Assembly: GCF_014841135.1 (NCBI RefSeq)
Contig: NZ_JACYTN010000004.1
Span: forward strand, 186,001-250,000
Length of the DNA: 64,000 bases
Source of the DNA: Paenibacillus arenosi
GTDB lineage: Bacteria > Bacillota > Bacilli > Paenibacillales > Paenibacillaceae
Direction: 5' to 3'
A program made the translations under genes and the position numbers. Under the pieces are notes generated by a model. The model did not search any database. It had not been told where the DNA came from and worked only from the letters and a program-made list of their open reading frames with translations. Below, piece by piece: positions 1-7,963 of this stretch; the first letter of the stretch is position 1, and every line of letters begins with the position of its first letter.

Positions 1-79
1 ATCACGAAAATAGTTATCCCCGTTATAACAGAAGACCTAAACGAGCTGCATATATAGAGGAGGAAAAAGTGTAAATTTC

Positions 80-120
80 GGTGGGAGAAATGAGGGGAAG
101 TCTCCCACCTTTATTTTTTT
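80..120 (+). terminator. Rho-independent terminator of a gene left of the window
   Basis: A perfect 9-bp stem (GGTGGGAGA at 80-88 with TCTCCCACC at 101-109) is followed by a T-rich tail. It reads as a plus-strand terminator, so a plus-strand gene probably ends just before it. Frame 3 is open from the window edge to a TAA at 72-74 and frame 1 to a TAG at 55-57. Which of the two is the true gene end cannot be decided here. Confidence 0.75.
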
Positions 121-155
121 CTACACAGTATGGAATGGTATTTATAAATTTTAAT

Positions 156-692
156 TTAATAGCCTCCTGAGACCTCGCCTCGTTGCAATCGTTTCCGCAG
201 CTTTCCCAACCCACGATACAGTATCGTTTTCGTAGAACCCAACGGAAGCCTTAACTCATCAGATATTGCTTGAATCGTATACCCTTGATAATATTTCAAT
301 TGAATTACCTTTTTCTCATTTATATCTAACTCATCTAACATTTGCTGTAAGGTTACAGCAAGTGGTACATCCTCTGCTGACACGCTCGCACTATTTTGCT
401 CCGTGTATTCGAGCGGGAATGGTATAATCTTTTTCCGCTGCTGCAATAGATGAATGGATTGATTAATAGCAATCTTTGTCATCCATGACTTTACATATCG
501 CGGCTCTCGCAAGCTGCCAATTGACTTATAAGATTGATACGCGGTCTCCTGAACAATATCTGAGGCATCATCTTTATTTTTCACATACGTATAAGCAACT
601 CGAAAAATAGTTCCCTCATACTGTTGGAATATTTCTAAAAATGCCTTGCTATTTCCCTTCTGTGCCTGTTCCACGAGCTTATGTATATCCAT
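156..692 (-). CDS. ECF-family RNA polymerase sigma factor
   Basis: This 178-residue protein has the two-domain layout of extracytoplasmic-function sigma factors. Region 2 (about residues 20-90) carries the DASDIVQETAYQSY and RYVKSWMTKIAINQ segments. Region 4 (about 115-172) carries DINEKKVIQLKYYQGYTIQA and a helix-turn-helix ending LGSTKTILYRGLGKLRKRL. It would direct RNA polymerase to a small stress or envelope regulon, and the SigV/SigM branch is the nearest resemblance I recognise. The start follows a GGGAG-type ribosome site. ECF genes are usually followed by an anti-sigma gene; none is present in the 155 bases downstream, so its partner is absent or elsewhere. The family is secure, the regulon is unknown. 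Confidence 0.9.
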   Translation of the reverse strand: MDIHKLVEQAQKGNSKAFLEIFQQYEGTIFRVAYTYVKNKDDASDIVQETAYQSYKSIGSLREPRYVKSWMTKIAINQSIHLLQQRKKIIPFPLEYTEQNSASVSAEDVPLAVTLQQMLDELDINEKKVIQLKYYQGYTIQAISDELRLPLGSTKTILYRGLGKLRKRLQRGEVSGGY

Positions 693-825
693 GTCACATC
701 GGTTTCTCCCTTCCCTCTTACATTTATTAGATCACAATTGGAGGAATATGGATTTACAATTTGTTAAGTTTTATGAAAAATCACTTCAGATTAAGTGATA
801 AAATTTACATAAGTATATCGATACA

Positions 826-852
826 CAAAAAAACGCCGATCAGGATCGGCGC
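826..852 (-). terminator. Terminator of the three-gene operon 2822-878
   Basis: On the minus strand an inverted repeat (GATCGGCG/CGCCGATC, 834-851) is followed directly by seven T residues. It lies 26 bases after the stop of the metallo-beta-lactamase-fold gene. Confidence 0.75.
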
Positions 853-877
853 TGTGTATACTACATATGTAAGCAGC

Positions 878-1801
878 TCAAATCGTGCGTGGAGCCACAT
901 TAGACTGCTCTATAACCAATTGTCCCTTCTCTACGAAGCAATCGATCTTCTTCGTGCGCTTTAACTCGCTTAATAAAGCTCTTACAATAGAGCTAATGGC
1001 CATATAAGCCGTACTATTATCCTCTATTTCATAATGTAGGAGTACTTCTTTTACGATCTGCTCGTAGGTCATCGCATTTGCACGAATGATGGCTTCAACA
1101 TCTTGCAAACATTGCTCTAACCTTTCGAGATGATCATGAACCAATTCCGATATATCGGTACAATAACCACCGTGGTTAAACACATAAGATGAAACAGCGG
1201 ATGCAGACAGCTTGTTGAAAGTTGCTCTCGCACCTTTAATATCACTGTAGTACAGCAGTTTCTGTCGCAATAGCGTCTGTTTTCCAAACAAAGCATCACT
1301 GCCGTATAAAATGTTGTCTGGTGTTATTACGCCTATCATATCTGGACTATGGCCAGGTAATGTTACAATCGCAAACGTAGCTCCATCAATTTGAATCGCT
1401 CCGTCTTCATACGAAATTATGTCTGTGACAACAACCTGACGTTTCACTTTCTCCTCCTCTAACAAGAGGGTTTCAGCAGCACCATAGGAATGGCTAAGCC
1501 AAGGATATTGAATAAATGGAGCAGATAACTCCGAGCTATAAACACGTAGATCTGGGTAATTTTCTTGCAAATAATGATTGCCACCGTATTGCTGAACATG
1601 TGCATGCGTATTAATGATGGCACTCACTCGGTATCCCATATTTCTTAGTAAACGATCCAGAGCTTTAGCAATTCCAGCATTCGGCCCACTATCTATTAAT
1701 ACAGCAGTACGATTCGCTTCATTTAAATAAACCCCTACTGATAATTTCCCAGACAAATAATAGCTAGAACCTATCGCTTGCAGCAGTTCTAATTTGAGCA
1801 T
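878..1801 (-). CDS. Metallo-beta-lactamase-fold hydrolase
   Basis: A 307-residue protein with an N-terminal MBL fold. The segment AIINTHAHVQQYGGN (about residues 62-76) is the zinc-binding HxH motif, LPGHSPDMIGVI gives the next metal histidine, YGSDALFG the bridging aspartate, and FNHGG the last histidine. In the first motif the usual Asp of HxHxDH is Gln, so the second metal site may be altered. The C-terminal 80 residues are helical, as in MBL proteins with a winged-helix tail (glyoxalase II/RNase Z-like hydrolases). The substrate is unknown. The start lies inside the upstream reading frame (38-base overlap), so the two genes are translationally coupled. It is the last gene of a three-gene operon. 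Confidence 0.8.
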   Translation of the reverse strand: MLKLELLQAIGSSYYLSGKLSVGVYLNEANRTAVLIDSGPNAGIAKALDRLLRNMGYRVSAIINTHAHVQQYGGNHYLQENYPDLRVYSSELSAPFIQYPWLSHSYGAAETLLLEEEKVKRQVVVTDIISYEDGAIQIDGATFAIVTLPGHSPDMIGVITPDNILYGSDALFGKQTLLRQKLLYYSDIKGARATFNKLSASAVSSYVFNHGGYCTDISELVHDHLERLEQCLQDVEAIIRANAMTYEQIVKEVLLHYEIEDNSTAYMAISSIVRALLSELKRTKKIDCFVEKGQLVIEQSNVAPRTI

Positions 1802-2429
1802 CTGCCTGCCCGCCCCTTTCCATATCCCTATCCATTTGATTTAACTTCTTTATAGATGTCCATGAACCAATCTTGGACATGACTACATTATCAGCCAATA
1901 TGGGGAGTGAATGTCTATCTGGTTGACGTTCCAACTTGCTTGTATCTGCACACGCTGTTAACTCTTTCGCACAAGAAATTTCTGTTAGGGAATCCACTTC
2001 CGAATCTAGCATCTGATTACTATCCGTATAGGAGCCGATAATGAATTCATCATCACGTGACAGCTCATTTGAATAATAGCTTTGAAGCCCGTATAGCTGC
2101 GTCATCACTTGTGCACCAAGCATTGCATTTTCGAAGGGCCACTGTTGGAGCCGTTTAATCGTACGATGAATTTCAATTAGAAATTTTTCTGCATCGTCAC
2201 TACGTTTTTCATCCTTATCCCTTCTATTACTAGCAGTCTCCGAATAAACGAGACCACTCCAGCTCACGCATTTATGAATATCCACTCCAATGCTAACCAT
2301 CTTCGCAATATCATAATCCACAAGTCGCTGCTCCCTATTTTCCATATGCCTACGATTGTGCTGAAGAGCCTGTATTAGTTGAAAAATCGCAAACAATAAC
2401 GACACAGCCGAGTTCGCTCTCTCTTGCAT
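1764..2429 (-). CDS. Hypothetical protein, middle gene of MBL operon
   Basis: A 221-residue protein I do not recognise. It begins with a hydrophobic helix (AVSLLFAIFQLIQAL, about residues 8-22), followed by charged, helix-prone sequence; there is no second membrane segment and no catalytic motif I can name. The start is supported by AGAGGTGAT five bases upstream. It sits 15 bases after the 133-residue frame's stop and overlaps the MBL-fold gene by 38 bases, so all three are probably co-transcribed. A soluble or membrane-peripheral accessory protein is the most that can be said. Confidence 0.6.
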   Translation of the reverse strand: MQERANSAVSLLFAIFQLIQALQHNRRHMENREQRLVDYDIAKMVSIGVDIHKCVSWSGLVYSETASNRRDKDEKRSDDAEKFLIEIHRTIKRLQQWPFENAMLGAQVMTQLYGLQSYYSNELSRDDEFIIGSYTDSNQMLDSEVDSLTEISCAKELTACADTSKLERQPDRHSLPILADNVVMSKIGSWTSIKKLNQMDRDMERGGQADAQIRTAASDRF

Positions 2430-2444
2430 TACGAATCACCTCTA

Positions 2445-2822
2445 CTAATAATCAAATCCGCGATCATCATGATAAAAGCGTGCAATGTCTTCATTATCGT
2501 CAGCCACAATTATCGATGCACAGGAAGAAGTGTCACTTTCATAAGGGATCAAAGGAAGGATCGCAGTCCATTTTTTACACAATTGCCATTCTGTCATGTA
2601 AATAGATTCAAGAACTTGAATAAGAGACTGGTTAAATTGAATGATTTCTTTTGAAGTTGGCTGACTCGGAAATTCTCGATTTCTTCCCACAAACGCTAGC
2701 ACTTTATCTGTCTCTAGTTGCATCAAATTTGCTACAACCTTTTCTTCAGAAACAAGCAATGCTAATAATTGAGCAACACTTTGACTTTCGGTAGAAACAT
2801 TGCCTTTGGATAAGGTCTTCAT
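2445..2822 (-). CDS. Hypothetical protein, first gene of MBL operon
   Basis: The best start is the ATG at 2822, preceded by GGGAGAAGGAG; an upstream in-frame GTG at 2846 lacks a ribosome site and would put that Shine-Dalgarno inside the gene. This gives 125 residues, mostly helical and acidic (QSVAQLLALLVSEEKVVANL near the N terminus), resembling short helical-bundle proteins of sporulating Bacillales, but I cannot assign a family. No signal peptide or membrane segment is present. It is followed after 15 bases by the 221-residue gene. Confidence 0.6.
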   Translation of the reverse strand: MKTLSKGNVSTESQSVAQLLALLVSEEKVVANLMQLETDKVLAFVGRNREFPSQPTSKEIIQFNQSLIQVLESIYMTEWQLCKKWTAILPLIPYESDTSSCASIIVADDNEDIARFYHDDRGFDY

Positions 2823-3039
2823 CGCTCCTTCTCCCTTCGTTCTCACCTACTCTATTTATATGATTACCCAACTACCAAATATTACTTATCTACTAGCGAA
2901 ATTCTATGAAACTCCCCTTTCTGAATCTCTATTATTCTGTTTCTACTAATAAATGCACTCTATTTCATCACTAAACCCATTTAAAGCATCGCAGACGAAT
3001 TTTGATAGCCAGAATGAATCCCCCTACATTAAAGGTTTA

Positions 3040-3104
3040 TCTAACGCCTACAATAGGTTATAATGTTTATGTAAACATCATTTTTTTTCGACAGGAGGTT
3101 TAAA
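3040..3104 (+). promoter_or_regulatory. Promoter and dyad upstream of khtTU
   Basis: A TATAAT hexamer at 3059-3064 has a weak TTATCT about 16 bases upstream. It overlaps a 7-bp inverted repeat (ATGTTTA/TAAACAT, 3063-3078) that could be an operator. A strong AGGAGG ribosome site precedes the GTG start at 3110. The assignment comes from sequence pattern only. Confidence 0.45.
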
Positions 3105-3109
3105 AACGG

Positions 3110-3601
3110 GTGAACATTAGAGAAACGGATCTACCAGGAATCGGCAGAAAGTACCAAATGGAATCCAGAAGCGGGGATAAGTTCGTCGTCGTCATTCATG
3201 ATGATGGACGCCGCGAGTTGTATCATTTTGATTACGACGATCCAGATGAGAGCATTTCCATGGTTACGCTCGAAGATGAAGAAGCTCGCCAGATGGCAGC
3301 TATTATCGGGGGCATGACGTACAAACCGAAGGCACTGGAGACGATTGAAGTTGCGCTCGATGACCTAACCATTGAATGGTATCGCATCGATCCACAAGCG
3401 TCTTGCATCGGCAAAACAATTGGTGAAGCTAACGTTCGTCAGTCTACTGGAACGACGATCATTGCTGCTATTGAGAAAGAATCGAAACATATTAACCCTG
3501 GTCCTGAATACGTCTTCAAAGCTGACACAATGCTTGTTATTGCTGGGGAACGCAAGCAGTTGAAAGCCTTAAAAGCTATGTTGCAGAACGGGAGTCGGTA
3601 A
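3110..3601 (+). CDS. khtT: KhtT-like regulatory subunit of K+/H+ antiporter
   Basis: A 163-residue cytoplasmic protein matching KhtT (YhaT) in length and layout. The N-terminal 75 residues begin with the typical [13 protein letters not shown] and form the regulatory domain. Residues about 78-160 form an RCK_C/TrkA-C domain ([20 protein letters not shown], ending [16 protein letters not shown]) that in the family binds a cyclic dinucleotide and gates the antiporter. The start is GTG behind AGGAGGT. The stop is two bases before the khtU start, so subunit and transporter are co-translated. khtS, which precedes the pair in Bacillus subtilis, is not present. Confidence 0.9.
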   Translation: MNIRETDLPGIGRKYQMESRSGDKFVVVIHDDGRRELYHFDYDDPDESISMVTLEDEEARQMAAIIGGMTYKPKALETIEVALDDLTIEWYRIDPQASCIGKTIGEANVRQSTGTTIIAAIEKESKHINPGPEYVFKADTMLVIAGERKQLKALKAMLQNGSR

Positions 3602-3603
3602 CT

Positions 3604-4830
3604 ATGGATCACCTGGTTCTTGAAGTTGGACTAGCCATCATTCTCATTGCCCTAGCAGGTTTATTGGCGGCCAAAATTCGCTTCTCCGTCATTCCTTTCT
3701 ATATTTTAGTCGGTATGGCTGTAGGGCCTCACGCTCCACAACTTGGAGTGCTTGATTTTAGATTTATAGAAAGCGCAGAGACGATTCACTTTTTGGGACG
3801 TTTAGGTGTACTATTTTTACTCTTCTATCTAGGATTAGAATTCTCTGTCGGACGATTGATCAAGTCAGGGAAATCAATTGCAGTCGGTGGAACGATCTAC
3901 ATTGCTATTAACTTTACGCTTGGACTTGCCTTTGGCTTTCTTGCCGGCTTCCCATTTGCTGAAACGATGGTATTGGCAGGAATTACGACCATATCGTCCA
4001 GTGCAATCGTAGCCAAAGTACTTGTAGATTTGAAACGGACGGCGAACCCAGAGACAGAAATGATACTCGGTATTATTATGTATGAGGACATTTTCCTTGC
4101 GGTCTATCTCTCTGTTCTCTCTGGTCTAGTTCTAAGCGATGAATCTTCCTTAGTGGGAGTACTGCTTTCTGCTTCTTACGCACTTGGATTTATGCTTCTA
4201 TTCCTTGTAGTAGGCAGAAAAGCTGCACCGTTGTTGAACAAACTGTTAGATATTAGATCGAATGAGCTCTTTATCCTTCTTATTTTCGGATTATTGTTCT
4301 TTGTAGCTGGACTTGGAGAAACGATTCATGTAGCTGAGGCGATTGGTGCGTTACTGTTCGGTCTTGTACTGGCAGAAACGAAACATATGAAACGCATTGA
4401 ACACATGATTCTTCCTTTCCGTGATTTCTTCGGAGCGTTGTTCTTCTTTAGCTTCGGATTAACGATTGTTCCTAGCTCATTAGGTGGCGCAGTAGGACTT
4501 ACACTTGGCGCAGTTGCGCTTACGTTGTTCGGTAACTTCCTTGCAGGCATGCTCGCAGGAAAAAGTGCTGGCTTGTCCAGAAAAGCTTCCGCTAATATTG
4601 GACTTACGATTGTATCACGCGGTGAGTTCTCGATCATCGTTGCGAATATTGGTATTGCGGCTTCCTTAAGCCCTAAGATCCAGCCATTTGCGGCCTTGTA
4701 TGTACTAATCTTAGCCGTGCTTGGACCACTCCTAACGAAAGAATCCAAATTAATCTACAAAGGATTAAATGCGATTTTTCGCTGGGATAAACCAAAAGCA
4801 GCTAAAGAACGAAGTACATCCAACCGTTAA
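3604..4830 (+). CDS. khtU: KhtU-like K+/H+ antiporter (CPA2 family)
   Basis: A 408-residue integral membrane protein with about 12 hydrophobic segments and the Na_H_exchanger (CPA2) pattern. The VGMAVGPHAPQLG loop is near the N terminus, the ITTISSSAIVAKVLVDL core lies near residues 127-145, GEFSIIVANIGIA is in the last third, and there is a short cytoplasmic tail. It expels K+ (and possibly NH4+) in exchange for protons, controlled by KhtT, protecting against alkaline and K+ stress. Length agrees with B. subtilis KhtU. It is followed by a terminator. Confidence 0.9.
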   Translation: MDHLVLEVGLAIILIALAGLLAAKIRFSVIPFYILVGMAVGPHAPQLGVLDFRFIESAETIHFLGRLGVLFLLFYLGLEFSVGRLIKSGKSIAVGGTIYIAINFTLGLAFGFLAGFPFAETMVLAGITTISSSAIVAKVLVDLKRTANPETEMILGIIMYEDIFLAVYLSVLSGLVLSDESSLVGVLLSASYALGFMLLFLVVGRKAAPLLNKLLDIRSNELFILLIFGLLFFVAGLGETIHVAEAIGALLFGLVLAETKHMKRIEHMILPFRDFFGALFFFSFGLTIVPSSLGGAVGLTLGAVALTLFGNFLAGMLAGKSAGLSRKASANIGLTIVSRGEFSIIVANIGIAASLSPKIQPFAALYVLILAVLGPLLTKESKLIYKGLNAIFRWDKPKAAKERSTSNR

Positions 4831-4852
4831 CGCAGTACCATAGGATAGACAG

Positions 4853-4901
4853 AGGGTGTCCCAAGGGCCATGTATAATGACTTTTGGGACACCCCCTTTT
4901 C
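4853..4901. terminator. Terminator between khtU and the stalk-domain gene
   Basis: An 11-bp stem (GGGTGTCCCAA near 4854 with TTGGGACACCC near 4885-4895) is followed by CCTTTT on the plus strand. It serves khtTU and lies in the convergent gap, so it may also end minus-strand transcription of the neighbouring gene. Confidence 0.8.
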
Positions 4902-4914
4902 ATATTCATTATGG

Positions 4915-6828
4915 TTATTGATATATGCCTGTCACTTTGCCATTTGTAAATGTAATAATGCTAAGACTTGATCCGCTTCCATATCCCCATGACTCCACCG
5001 TAATATTTCCGCCCGTAATATAGGAAGTGTTTCGTGGTTGTCCCCAAGACATGAGCACCTGCTCCTTGGTCATCCCTGTAGATACTTTTTCATTTTTGAT
5101 TTTTTCCCATACTGACTTAGACCATTTATAACGTTTATACGGATCATAGTTTAATAATTGAGTTTGATCTGTAAATAACCACGTTACTTCGCTCGTACTC
5201 ATTGGATAGCCCGTAAGCATTTTACCGTTAGCGTGCTTGAATACGACCGTATAGAGCGTGCCGTCTGGAACGATATCCGTCACGGTTAGTTTATTAAACC
5301 GCTCCCAACCTTGGAAATGATTAATCCAGTAGCTCTTGCCAATATATTTGGCCAACTCCCCTTGCTTAGCCCGCTTTTGGACCTTAGCCGTTTCATCAGA
5401 TTGAACGATCATCTTCGCGGAACCGAATTTTATGATAGCTCGCTTTAAATGATTGTCCCATGAAATATTCGCCTGCACCATATGCTTCAGCAGCTCAGCA
5501 GGAAATACCGTTGTACCTCCAGCCGTTTGCACCACGCCTTTCATGGTGTATGCCATCCCATCGACCGTCGCCAGTTTGCTTCCGGATTGCAGCTTGATTT
5601 TTTTGGAGCCTAGTTGAATATGATGTTCTTTCGTACTAGGAACGGAAGTTACTTTACCGCCGAGTGTCTGGAACACAGATTTCAGCGGAAGGTAGACAAT
5701 ACCGTCTTTTTGGATCGCATGTTGCAAAGGCTCATCTAGACTGACCGATATTTTCGCTTGGCTGCTCAACCCATGAGCCGTTATTTTCACACTAGTTTCA
5801 CCAACACCACGAGCTTTGAATTTATTGTCTGGTACCCTCTCGATCAGCTGTGGTTGATCGATAACAAGTTCATCCTTATTCGGATATCGCTTATGCGTAT
5901 AACCATTTGTGTACTGTTCTTCTACTGCAATTAAAAAGTGATCGCCTACCTTAGGCGTTGTTCTCGTAACGATCAGCTTAATACTTTTCATTTCAGGTAC
6001 TTTCATTTTCTCTATGCCCTCTTCACTAAAAACATTCCAAGAGCCATCTTTTTGCTGAAAGTAAACACTGCTTCCAGAATCAGGACTAGTCATCTTCACG
6101 ATATCTTTGAGATTATGAATTTGCTCCATTGCAAATTTATTTGTACGATCTGATACCCATACCGTGCCGTCTTTTTTCGTAATTAACAGTTGTTGGGGCT
6201 CAAACCATTGTACGTTGTCTGCATCCGTTGTGACAGTTACCGGTTCTTTTTGAAAAGGAGCATAATGCGTGACAGTTCCCTCTTTATCCACCACTATAGT
6301 GTCATAGTCGTTGACATGTACGGATACCGCATTCGGTACATTTGCAATCAACTCAGGTTTACCCGACCCCTGTTTCTTATAGATATCACCACTGTTTGAT
6401 AATGCAGCAAGCACATGCCCCCGTGCATCCAGCAGCCTAATGTTGGACAGCCCCGCAACTTCCTCGTCATGATTCCAAACCGTACCGTCTTTCTTGAGCC
6501 AATAGCCATACTTGCTCAGTTGGGCAACTTCCTTCATATATGGAAGTTCTTTTGATTTCTCCAAATATCCCCAACTAACTACTTTCCCTCCAGCCGTTAA
6601 CCCCCAGCCCCCCGTATCTGTTTCTTCTATGGAGACGAGATTAAACTGATTCCGTCGTGCACCGTCAAAATCATCTCTCCATAGGGACCCATTATCCAAC
6701 AAAAATGTATCGCTATCAATGACAGATACAATTTTGGGCTTACTTGCTGGCGAACTTGCCGAAACGATTCCTGCCGTGCAGAGCGTCAATAAAAGCGCGA
6801 CGACAGTTAGACTTAACAATCTCTTCAT
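4915..6828 (-). CDS. Secreted multidomain protein: RCC1-like repeats, stalk domain, BamE-like C terminus
   Basis: A 637-residue exported protein. Residues 1-25 are a signal peptide (KRLLSLTVVALLLTLC, then ASS). About 30-270 hold degenerate repeats of the form 'KDGTVW...' (KKDGTVWNHDEE, TKKDGTVWVSDR), resembling RCC1-type beta-propeller blades. About 365-470 match the copper-amine-oxidase N-terminal-like stalk domain common in Paenibacillus surface proteins (YLPLKSVFQTLGG, SWDNHLKRAIIKFG). The last 65 residues (STGMTKEQVLMSWGQPRNT, then a short beta segment) have the SmpA/BamE-like fold signature. No catalytic residues are visible, and a surface scaffold or sensor role is inference. It is convergent with khtU and transcribed alone. 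Confidence 0.75.
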   Translation of the reverse strand: MKRLLSLTVVALLLTLCTAGIVSASSPASKPKIVSVIDSDTFLLDNGSLWRDDFDGARRNQFNLVSIEETDTGGWGLTAGGKVVSWGYLEKSKELPYMKEVAQLSKYGYWLKKDGTVWNHDEEVAGLSNIRLLDARGHVLAALSNSGDIYKKQGSGKPELIANVPNAVSVHVNDYDTIVVDKEGTVTHYAPFQKEPVTVTTDADNVQWFEPQQLLITKKDGTVWVSDRTNKFAMEQIHNLKDIVKMTSPDSGSSVYFQQKDGSWNVFSEEGIEKMKVPEMKSIKLIVTRTTPKVGDHFLIAVEEQYTNGYTHKRYPNKDELVIDQPQLIERVPDNKFKARGVGETSVKITAHGLSSQAKISVSLDEPLQHAIQKDGIVYLPLKSVFQTLGGKVTSVPSTKEHHIQLGSKKIKLQSGSKLATVDGMAYTMKGVVQTAGGTTVFPAELLKHMVQANISWDNHLKRAIIKFGSAKMIVQSDETAKVQKRAKQGELAKYIGKSYWINHFQGWERFNKLTVTDIVPDGTLYTVVFKHANGKMLTGYPMSTSEVTWLFTDQTQLLNYDPYKRYKWSKSVWEKIKNEKVSTGMTKEQVLMSWGQPRNTSYITGGNITVESWGYGSGSSLSIITFTNGKVTGIYQ

Positions 6829-7061
6829 TTACAATCTCCCCTATTTCTATGTAAATAGACAACTTCCAGATTATATCAAACGCTGTCGAATCATAGTAGG
6901 ATAATAATAGAAAAATAGTGTTTGACTAGAAAAATAAAGTTGTAGACCGTGAAAGTAATCAACTGACGTTGCTTCATTAACCTAACGGGCAGGATAGCGA
7001 TAAATTAGAAAAGCGTGGAAGGAAGTCGATCTTAGCTATGAAAAAAGAAACTTGCACATCC

Positions 7062-7093
7062 TTGACTTTCCCCTGCACAGGAAACTGTATACT
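7062..7093 (+). promoter_or_regulatory. MerR-type promoter with long spacer
   Basis: TTGACT (7062-7067) and TATACT (7088-7093) are separated by 20 bases, longer than the normal 17. The spacer contains a dyad (TTTCC/GGAAA, 7067-7083). An overlong spacer with a central dyad is the hallmark of promoters remodelled by MerR regulators, and the gene directly downstream encodes one. Confidence 0.75.
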
Positions 7094-7123
7094 ACCATTA
7101 TGTTATAGATTGGAGGTGATATT

Positions 7124-7942
7124 TTGTTTAAAATCAGTGAGTTTTCCAGGCTAAGTAAGGTCTCCTTAAAAACACTGCGCTATTATGACCAGATTGGCAT
7201 ACTAAAGCCGAGAAAGGTGGATAACGATACTGGCTACCGTTACTATTCCGCAGATCAGCTTCTTGAGCTCAACCGAATCTTAATCTATAAGGAATTGGGT
7301 TTTACATTGCCACAAATTACACAGTTGCTCCAGGAAGACATTACATTAGAGCATATTCAAGGGATGTTTAAGCTGAAAAGAAGCGAAATCCAGCAAATCA
7401 TCAATACGGAACAAGCCAAACTCGTTAGGATTGAGGAGCGTATGCAGCTTATAGAAAAAGAGGGGCAAGTCCAAACAGGGCAAGAAATCAGAGTTAAAGC
7501 AGAAGGTGCTCAACAGTTTCTTTTTCAGAAAGCATGCGGGAGAGAAGAGGACATTCCAGATTTATTTCGTACATTTAATCAGTTAGTAACAAAGGAAATT
7601 CGCCAATTGACTCAAGGTCCGCAGGTTGTTTTGTGGAAAGAAATAGACGGAAAAGAGGATGAATTTGAGTTTGAAATTGGTTATTTTCTAACCTGTGAGC
7701 TGCTAATATTTCCAGACTCATTTCAGCTACGGACTCTTCCTCCTGAGCCGATGATGGCCACAATGGCTTTTCGTTCGAATTCTAACTTTGCTCGTACAGC
7801 CTGTGTTCATTTAGCTAAATGGATTGAGAAAAATAACTATCAGATCAAGGAAAACGAATCTGGCAGGGAAATATATTTACCATTATCTCCAGAACAAGAT
7901 GCACAATTCATAGAAATACAAATTCCAATTATACATAGATAA
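7124..7942 (+). CDS. MerR-family multidrug-type transcriptional regulator
   Basis: A 272-residue activator. Residues 1-70 are the MerR winged helix (KISEFSRLSKVSLKTLRYYD, then DNDTGYRYYSADQL). Residues about 75-110 form the dimerisation coiled coil, and about 120-272 a GyrI-like ligand-binding domain (EIDGKEDEFEFEIGYF, ending EIQIPI). The architecture is that of BmrR/BltR-type drug sensors. The start is TTG behind GGAGGTGAT. It is followed after 21 bases by an MFS transporter, and both would be driven from the long-spacer promoter at 7062-7093, giving autoregulated, ligand-induced efflux. The inducing compound is unknown. Confidence 0.88.
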   Translation: MFKISEFSRLSKVSLKTLRYYDQIGILKPRKVDNDTGYRYYSADQLLELNRILIYKELGFTLPQITQLLQEDITLEHIQGMFKLKRSEIQQIINTEQAKLVRIEERMQLIEKEGQVQTGQEIRVKAEGAQQFLFQKACGREEDIPDLFRTFNQLVTKEIRQLTQGPQVVLWKEIDGKEDEFEFEIGYFLTCELLIFPDSFQLRTLPPEPMMATMAFRSNSNFARTACVHLAKWIEKNNYQIKENESGREIYLPLSPEQDAQFIEIQIPIIHR

Positions 7943-7963
7943 CTGGAGAAGGAGCGGAGCGAA

